A stretch of 37,720 nucleotides of DNA, taken from positions 1 to 37,720 of IMG/VR virus record IMGVR_UViG_3300036768_000302; one strand, 5' to 3'. The position numbers were made by a program, and so were the translations under genes. Positions 33,580 through 37,720 of the stretch are shown one piece after another. How positions within the stretch are numbered: the first letter of the stretch is position 1; every line of letters starts with the position of its first letter. The notes below the pieces were generated by a model that searched no databases, was not told the origin of the DNA, and saw only the letters and a list, made by a program, of their open reading frames with translations. The DNA is from a virus.

Positions 33580-35684
33580 TGGCGCTGACGGCGGCCGAAC
33601 TCCGGGCGATCCTCGGCGTCGATACCGGGGACTCGCTCCAGCGCATCGGCCGGGTCTCGTCCTCCCTCGACGGCCTCGCGGCGAAGACCGAGAAGACGGG
33701 CGGCGTCCTCGGGCGGCTCGGCGGCTCCCTCAAGGCGGTCGGGCTCCAGGCGGCCGGGTTCGCATCCGGCATGCTGGCCCTCTCCGGTCTCCAGACGGGC
33801 TTCGGTGCGGTCGAGGGGGCCGTCATCGGCATGAACGCCGAGCTGGAGAAATCGACCCTCCAGTTCGAGACGCTCATGGGCGACGCCGATAAGGCCAGGA
33901 AGCACGTCGAGAGCCTCTTCGAGTTCGCGAAGCTGACTCCATTCGAGACGGGGCCGATCATCAAGGCCTCGAAGTATCTCGAAACGTTCGGCGGCTCCGC
34001 CCTCAACACGAAGAAAACCCTCACGCTCCTCGGCGACGCGGCGGCGGCGACCTCCGCCGGCTTCGACGAGGTCGCGTTCTGGGTCGGCCGGATGTATTCC
34101 AACCTCCAGTCGGGACGTCCGGTCGGCGAGGCGATGATGCGCCTCACCGAACTCGCCGTCGTCTCGCCCAAGGCGCGGATGGAGATCGAGAAGCTCTCGA
34201 CCTCCGGCGCCAAAGCCTCGGATATCTGGAAGGTGTTCGAGAAGGACCTCTCGCGCTTCTCGGGCGCGATGGCGCGACAAGCCACGACCTGGGAGGGCCT
34301 AACCTCGACCCTCGCCGACACGTTCAACCTGACGATCGCCAAGGCCGCCGAGCCCCTCTTCAAGCGGTTCAAGGCGCTCGTCTCCGGGCTGATCGACCTC
34401 TTCTCCTCCGACGCTTTCCAGGCGAGCGTCCAGGGGACGATCACCGCGATTATGGGCGGGCTCGACCTCCTCGCCTCGGCCATGACCGCGGCTTGGACGG
34501 CGATCGAGCCCGTCATCGGGAAGATCAGCGCGGCGTTCTCGGCGATCGTCGCTCCGATCAGCGACGCCCTCGGCGACGTCCTCGACCTCTTCGGGGACCT
34601 CGCCGGCGGGACGTCGGCCTCGCTCGGCGAGGTCGCTGCCTATACCCTCGACGCCCTCCTCCCGCTCGGGGGCACGATCGCCGACGTCGCCGAGGAGTGG
34701 ACGCTCAAGCTCGCGAACTGGGTCCTCGACGCGATCGGTCCGCTCGCGGCGAACCTCTCGCAGTTCCTGCAGACGATCCTCGATTGGGGCCTCTCGACCG
34801 GCATCCCGCTCCTCGCCGACATGGGCCGACAGTTCGCCGAGCGGGCGTCCGCCTGGCTCGTCGAGGACGCGATCCCGCGGCTCGGGGTCCTCCTCCCCCA
34901 ACTCGGGTCGACGATCGCCGACTTCATCGTCAAGAACGCTCCGAAGCTCGGCCAGAAGCTCGTCGAGTGGTCGAGGTCGTTCGTCGATTGGGCGATCAAG
35001 GCCGTCCCGCCCCTCCTCGCCGCCCTCGCCGACCTCGCCGGTAAGGTCCTCGTCTGGATCGTCACCGAGGGGGTCCCGAAGCTCATCGACGGGGCGATCA
35101 AGCTCGGCGCGGCCCTCGTCTCGGGCGTTATGGACTCGCTTACCGGATCGGGCGGCCAGGGGAGGGGCATCATCGCGACCCTCGGCGATTTCGTCCGGAA
35201 CGACCTCATTCCGGGCCTCGTCGAGAACGCGCCGAAGATCGCGAAGGCCGGCTCCGACCTCGCGATCGCGCTCGGGAAAGCCTTCGCGAACGGGCTCGTC
35301 GGCCTCGTCGAGGAGGCGATCAACGCGCTCATCAGGGGCATCAACTCGTTCAAGATCGATTTCCCCGGGATCGACCTCGGTCCGGCAGGCAAGATCGGCG
35401 CCTTCTATTGGGGCGGCCTCGGCCTCAAACCGATCAAGCTCCCTCGCTTCGACCGGGGCGCCTTCGAGCTACCTCGGGACATGCTGGCCCTCCTACATCG
35501 AGGCGAGATGGTCGTCCCGCGGGCGCCGGCGGACGAGTTCCGGGCGGCTCTCCGGGCCGGCGATCGGGCCTCGCCGGCGCGGATCACCCTCAACGTCACG
35601 ATCGGGACGCTCACGGGCGACTCCTCGGCGATCGACCGGCTCTCGGCCGCGATCGCCGACCGCGTCCGCTACGCGATGACATGA
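33579..35684 (+). CDS. Tape measure protein
   Basis: This 701-residue protein has its start overlapping the chaperone extension stop (TGATGG). The N-terminal half has the typical TP901-like tape-measure signature: SLQRIGRVSSSLDGLAAKTE, FETLMGDADKARKHVESLFE, FAKLTPFETGPIIKASKYLE, GDAAAATSAGFDEVAFWVGR and LSRFSGAMARQATTWEGLTS. A long helical, partly hydrophobic middle follows. The C-terminus has FDRGAFELPRDMLALLHRGE and MVVPRAPADEF, a motif common at tape-measure ends. At about 1.5 angstrom per residue the length predicts a tail near 100 nm, which supports a siphovirus. No lytic domain is seen. Confidence 0.92.
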   Translation: MALTAAELRAILGVDTGDSLQRIGRVSSSLDGLAAKTEKTGGVLGRLGGSLKAVGLQAAGFASGMLALSGLQTGFGAVEGAVIGMNAELEKSTLQFETLMGDADKARKHVESLFEFAKLTPFETGPIIKASKYLETFGGSALNTKKTLTLLGDAAAATSAGFDEVAFWVGRMYSNLQSGRPVGEAMMRLTELAVVSPKARMEIEKLSTSGAKASDIWKVFEKDLSRFSGAMARQATTWEGLTSTLADTFNLTIAKAAEPLFKRFKALVSGLIDLFSSDAFQASVQGTITAIMGGLDLLASAMTAAWTAIEPVIGKISAAFSAIVAPISDALGDVLDLFGDLAGGTSASLGEVAAYTLDALLPLGGTIADVAEEWTLKLANWVLDAIGPLAANLSQFLQTILDWGLSTGIPLLADMGRQFAERASAWLVEDAIPRLGVLLPQLGSTIADFIVKNAPKLGQKLVEWSRSFVDWAIKAVPPLLAALADLAGKVLVWIVTEGVPKLIDGAIKLGAALVSGVMDSLTGSGGQGRGIIATLGDFVRNDLIPGLVENAPKIAKAGSDLAIALGKAFANGLVGLVEEAINALIRGINSFKIDFPGIDLGPAGKIGAFYWGGLGLKPIKLPRFDRGAFELPRDMLALLHRGEMVVPRAPADEFRAALRAGDRASPARITLNVTIGTLTGDSSAIDRLSAAIADRVRYAMT

Positions 35685-35693
35685 GGGGCCGCC

Positions 35694-37720
35694 GTGGCGT
35701 TTACGGTCCTCTCGTCCGCCCTCGGGGATATCTCCGCCGCCGTCGACGCGTCGACCCTCCGGGTCCTTACGCGGGCGGGTCGGCGTCGGGTCGCGACGGC
35801 CGAATACGTCGCCTACCTCTCCGGGGCGCCGCAGCCGCTCGAAGACGAGGTCCAGGTCTGGGACGGGTCGACCCGAATTTTTCGGGGCAAGGTCCGGTCG
35901 CGGTCGCGGACCGATACCGGGCCGGGGCCGGCTCGCCGGAAGGTCCTCCGGGTCACCTGCCAGGACCTCACGCCGGAACTCAGCGCCGACGTCATCGACG
36001 GGACCTACACCGTCGCGGCGGGGACGTCAGATCAGGCGGCGATCCAGGCCCTCGTCGCCGCCTACGGCACGCACGGCGTCACGGCGCCGTCGACGACCGT
36101 CTCGGTCGTTCGGCCGTCGCTCCCCGGGATGACGTTCTCCGCCATCTCCCTCCTCGACGCGATCGATCAGATCGCCGACCTCGCCGGGGCGACCTACTGG
36201 GTCGATGATCAGTACCGGCTCGTCTACCGGGCGGCCTCCTCCGGGGCGCTCGCGCCCTTCTCGCTGGTCGATACGTCGCCGAACGGGACCACCCGCGTCG
36301 CCTACGCGTCGCTCTCGTATCCCGAAGAGACGGTCGAGGTCCGGAACGCGGTCTGGGCGGTCGGCGGGGAGGGGACGACGCCGACATGGCGGCCGCCGGT
36401 CTCGTCTTGGCCGACGTCCTCGCAGGCGACCTACGGCCGGCGGGAGTACGTCCTCCAGCTCCCGGACGTAACGTCCCAGACAACGCTCGAATCGCTCGCC
36501 GACGCCTACCTCGCACAGCACGAGAACCCGACGACGCCGGTCGAGGTGACGTTCTACGCTCCCGGTCTCGCCGCCGGGATGACGGTCAAGATCGAGTCGG
36601 CCCTCTGGGGGATCACGACGACGCTCCCGGTCCTCGAAGTCGAGGCGCAGGTCGTCCCGGGCTCGAACTCGCAGTTCGTCTATACGGCTCGGCTCGGGTC
36701 GCTCCCGGCCGACCTCCCCTCCGTTATCGGCGGCCTCGCCGAGCAGGTCGCGGCGATCCCGCAGGTCATCGCCGAGGTCACCGCGCCGGATACGACGCCG
36801 CCGGGGCCGCCGACCAACCTCGCGCTCTCGTCCTCTCGCGTCCAGCTCGTCGACGGATCGTTCGTCGTCCGCCTCACCGCGTCGCTCACGCACCCCGTCG
36901 GGGCGGGCGACCTCTGGGCCTCGGTCGTCGAGATTACGGGCGAGGCGCCGAACGAGAACCCCGACTGGACGTCGCCGCTCCGGGTCGTCATCGGGCCGGA
37001 GGCGACCTCCGGCAGCATCGAGGGCGTCCGCGGATCGTGGACGTACTACGCTCGGGCGTTTTCCCAGGACCTCTCCGGGAACCGCTCGACGTATACCGCG
37101 ACGGTCGCCCATACGACGGTCGCCGACCTCCAGGCGCCGCCGATCCCCCAGAACCTCGAGGCGGTCGGCGGCTTCCGGGGCCTCGCCGCCCGCTGGGATG
37201 CTGTCGAGGCGGTCGACCTCGCCTACTACGAACTCGAGGTCGCGCGGACCGGATGGTCAGAGCGCTACCGGCTCCGAACGACCGTGGCGTGGATCGGGGA
37301 CCTCGAACCGGACGTCCCGCACACCGTCCGGGTCCGGGCGGTCGACCGCGGCGGGCTCGTCCGGACTTCGGCGACCGACCCGACGGCGGTCCTCGCCGTC
37401 GACAACCCGGGGGCGGGCTGGACGGCGACGGTCTCGGCGACGCCGACGCTGATAGGCCAGTCCGATATCGCGGCGAACTCGGTCGTCTCGGCCCACATCT
37501 CGACGGCCGGGCTCGACGCGGACGTCATCAAGTCCGGATACCTCCGGGTCTCGACCGTCGACGCGGGGCGTCCCGACGGGATCGAGGTCTGGGCGTCCGG
37601 GAAGCGTGTCGCGCTCTGGGACGAGACGGGGCTCTACGTCGGCCGGAACGGCGTCCATCTCCCGGACGATCGATCCTCCTCCGACTACGTCCGGATTACC
37701 GACGCCGGGCTGACGGTCTA
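35694..37720 (+). CDS. Tail-tip (hub/fibre) protein, N-terminal part, continues at 3-374
   Basis: It starts at GTG 35694 after GAGGGGCCGCC and runs off the window end in an open frame; through the circular junction it ends at 374, for about 757 residues. Residues 1-350 look like a tail hub or distal-tail-type domain (LRVLTRAGRRRVATAEYVAY, VTFYAPGLAAGMTVKIESAL). Two fibronectin-III-like domains follow at about 364-470 (TTPPGPPTNLALSSSRVQLV) and 479-580 (WDAVEAVDLAYYELEV). From 585 on, LIGQSDIAANSVVSAHISTA and short beta repeats lead to the C-terminus. It probably caps the tube at the tip and carries the 1019-residue fibre encoded next. It is a true gene although it meets no stop inside the window. 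Confidence 0.85.
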   Translation, partial: MAFTVLSSALGDISAAVDASTLRVLTRAGRRRVATAEYVAYLSGAPQPLEDEVQVWDGSTRIFRGKVRSRSRTDTGPGPARRKVLRVTCQDLTPELSADVIDGTYTVAAGTSDQAAIQALVAAYGTHGVTAPSTTVSVVRPSLPGMTFSAISLLDAIDQIADLAGATYWVDDQYRLVYRAASSGALAPFSLVDTSPNGTTRVAYASLSYPEETVEVRNAVWAVGGEGTTPTWRPPVSSWPTSSQATYGRREYVLQLPDVTSQTTLESLADAYLAQHENPTTPVEVTFYAPGLAAGMTVKIESALWGITTTLPVLEVEAQVVPGSNSQFVYTARLGSLPADLPSVIGGLAEQVAAIPQVIAEVTAPDTTPPGPPTNLALSSSRVQLVDGSFVVRLTASLTHPVGAGDLWASVVEITGEAPNENPDWTSPLRVVIGPEATSGSIEGVRGSWTYYARAFSQDLSGNRSTYTATVAHTTVADLQAPPIPQNLEAVGGFRGLAARWDAVEAVDLAYYELEVARTGWSERYRLRTTVAWIGDLEPDVPHTVRVRAVDRGGLVRTSATDPTAVLAVDNPGAGWTATVSATPTLIGQSDIAANSVVSAHISTAGLDADVIKSGYLRVSTVDAGRPDGIEVWASGKRVALWDETGLYVGRNGVHLPDDRSSSDYVRITDAGLTV
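37594..37720. repeat. Terminal direct repeat, right copy
   Basis: Identical to bases 1-127. The unique circular length is therefore 37,593 bp. Confidence 0.95.

Noticed and set aside
33068-34516. A 482-residue minus-strand open frame opposite the tape measure gene
   Set aside because: It is antisense to the chaperone and tape measure genes, has no promoter or Shine-Dalgarno and an Arg/Ser/Ala-rich shadow composition.

Overview
The window is the complete genome of a tailed bacteriophage, most likely a siphovirus (class Caudoviricetes), assembled as a circular contig. The first 127 bases are repeated exactly as the last 127 bases, so the molecule closes at about 37,593 bp, and the tail gene that runs off the right end continues at the left end. 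GC content is high throughout. Starts are mostly ATG or GTG behind strong AAAGGAGG-type Shine-Dalgarno sites, and promoters are of TTGACA-N17-TATATT type. The host is therefore a high-GC bacterium with ordinary sigma-70 signals. I cannot name it; a Chloroflexota, actinobacterial or thermophilic host would fit. I see no tRNA gene, no CRISPR array, no integrase, no recognisable lysogeny repressor and no replicative DNA polymerase.

Layout from left to right. The end of a tail-tip protein and a 1019-residue tail fibre (1-3433) are followed by the lysis genes (3430-4980: two small membrane proteins, an endolysin and a holin-like protein) and a strong hairpin terminator. A divergent early promoter region lies at about 5297-5530. 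It drives one leftward small gene and the rightward early operon: an unknown protein, a DUF932 protein, an XRE-type HTH protein, a YqaJ/lambda-exonuclease-like nuclease, RecT and a replication protein whose gene carries 10-bp iterons. After a run of small hypotheticals comes a cassette with a PAPS-reductase-like (PP-loop) protein, a glycosyltransferase-like protein, a DNA methyltransferase and a ParB-like protein (12980-16343). This may be a DNA modification system. A PolX-like nucleotidyltransferase follows.

The packaging and head block begins with small and large terminase (17959-19912). It is interrupted by an early-type island at 19934-21837 with its own two strong promoters. The best-recognised product there is a DUF1874 protein of the AcrIII-1 viral ring nuclease family, an anti-CRISPR against type III systems. 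The block then resumes with portal, a repeat-rich fibre-like protein, a minor head (MuF) protein fused to an ADP-ribosyltransferase domain, scaffold, major capsid protein, four head-tail connector proteins, two tail-tube paralogues, a tail assembly chaperone with a probable +1 frameshift, the tape measure protein (701 aa) and the tail-tip protein.

Regulation is unusually readable. Four promoters share the string GGGTATTGACA at the -35 region. Their leaders fold into a 5' stem-loop whose stem covaries from copy to copy while the loop keeps a GAGAG core, placed about 10 nt before the Shine-Dalgarno. Two further promoters have similar leader hairpins, and several other genes have a hairpin directly before the Shine-Dalgarno. 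The shared control region links the ring nuclease gene to several unknown small genes that are therefore candidate early anti-host factors.
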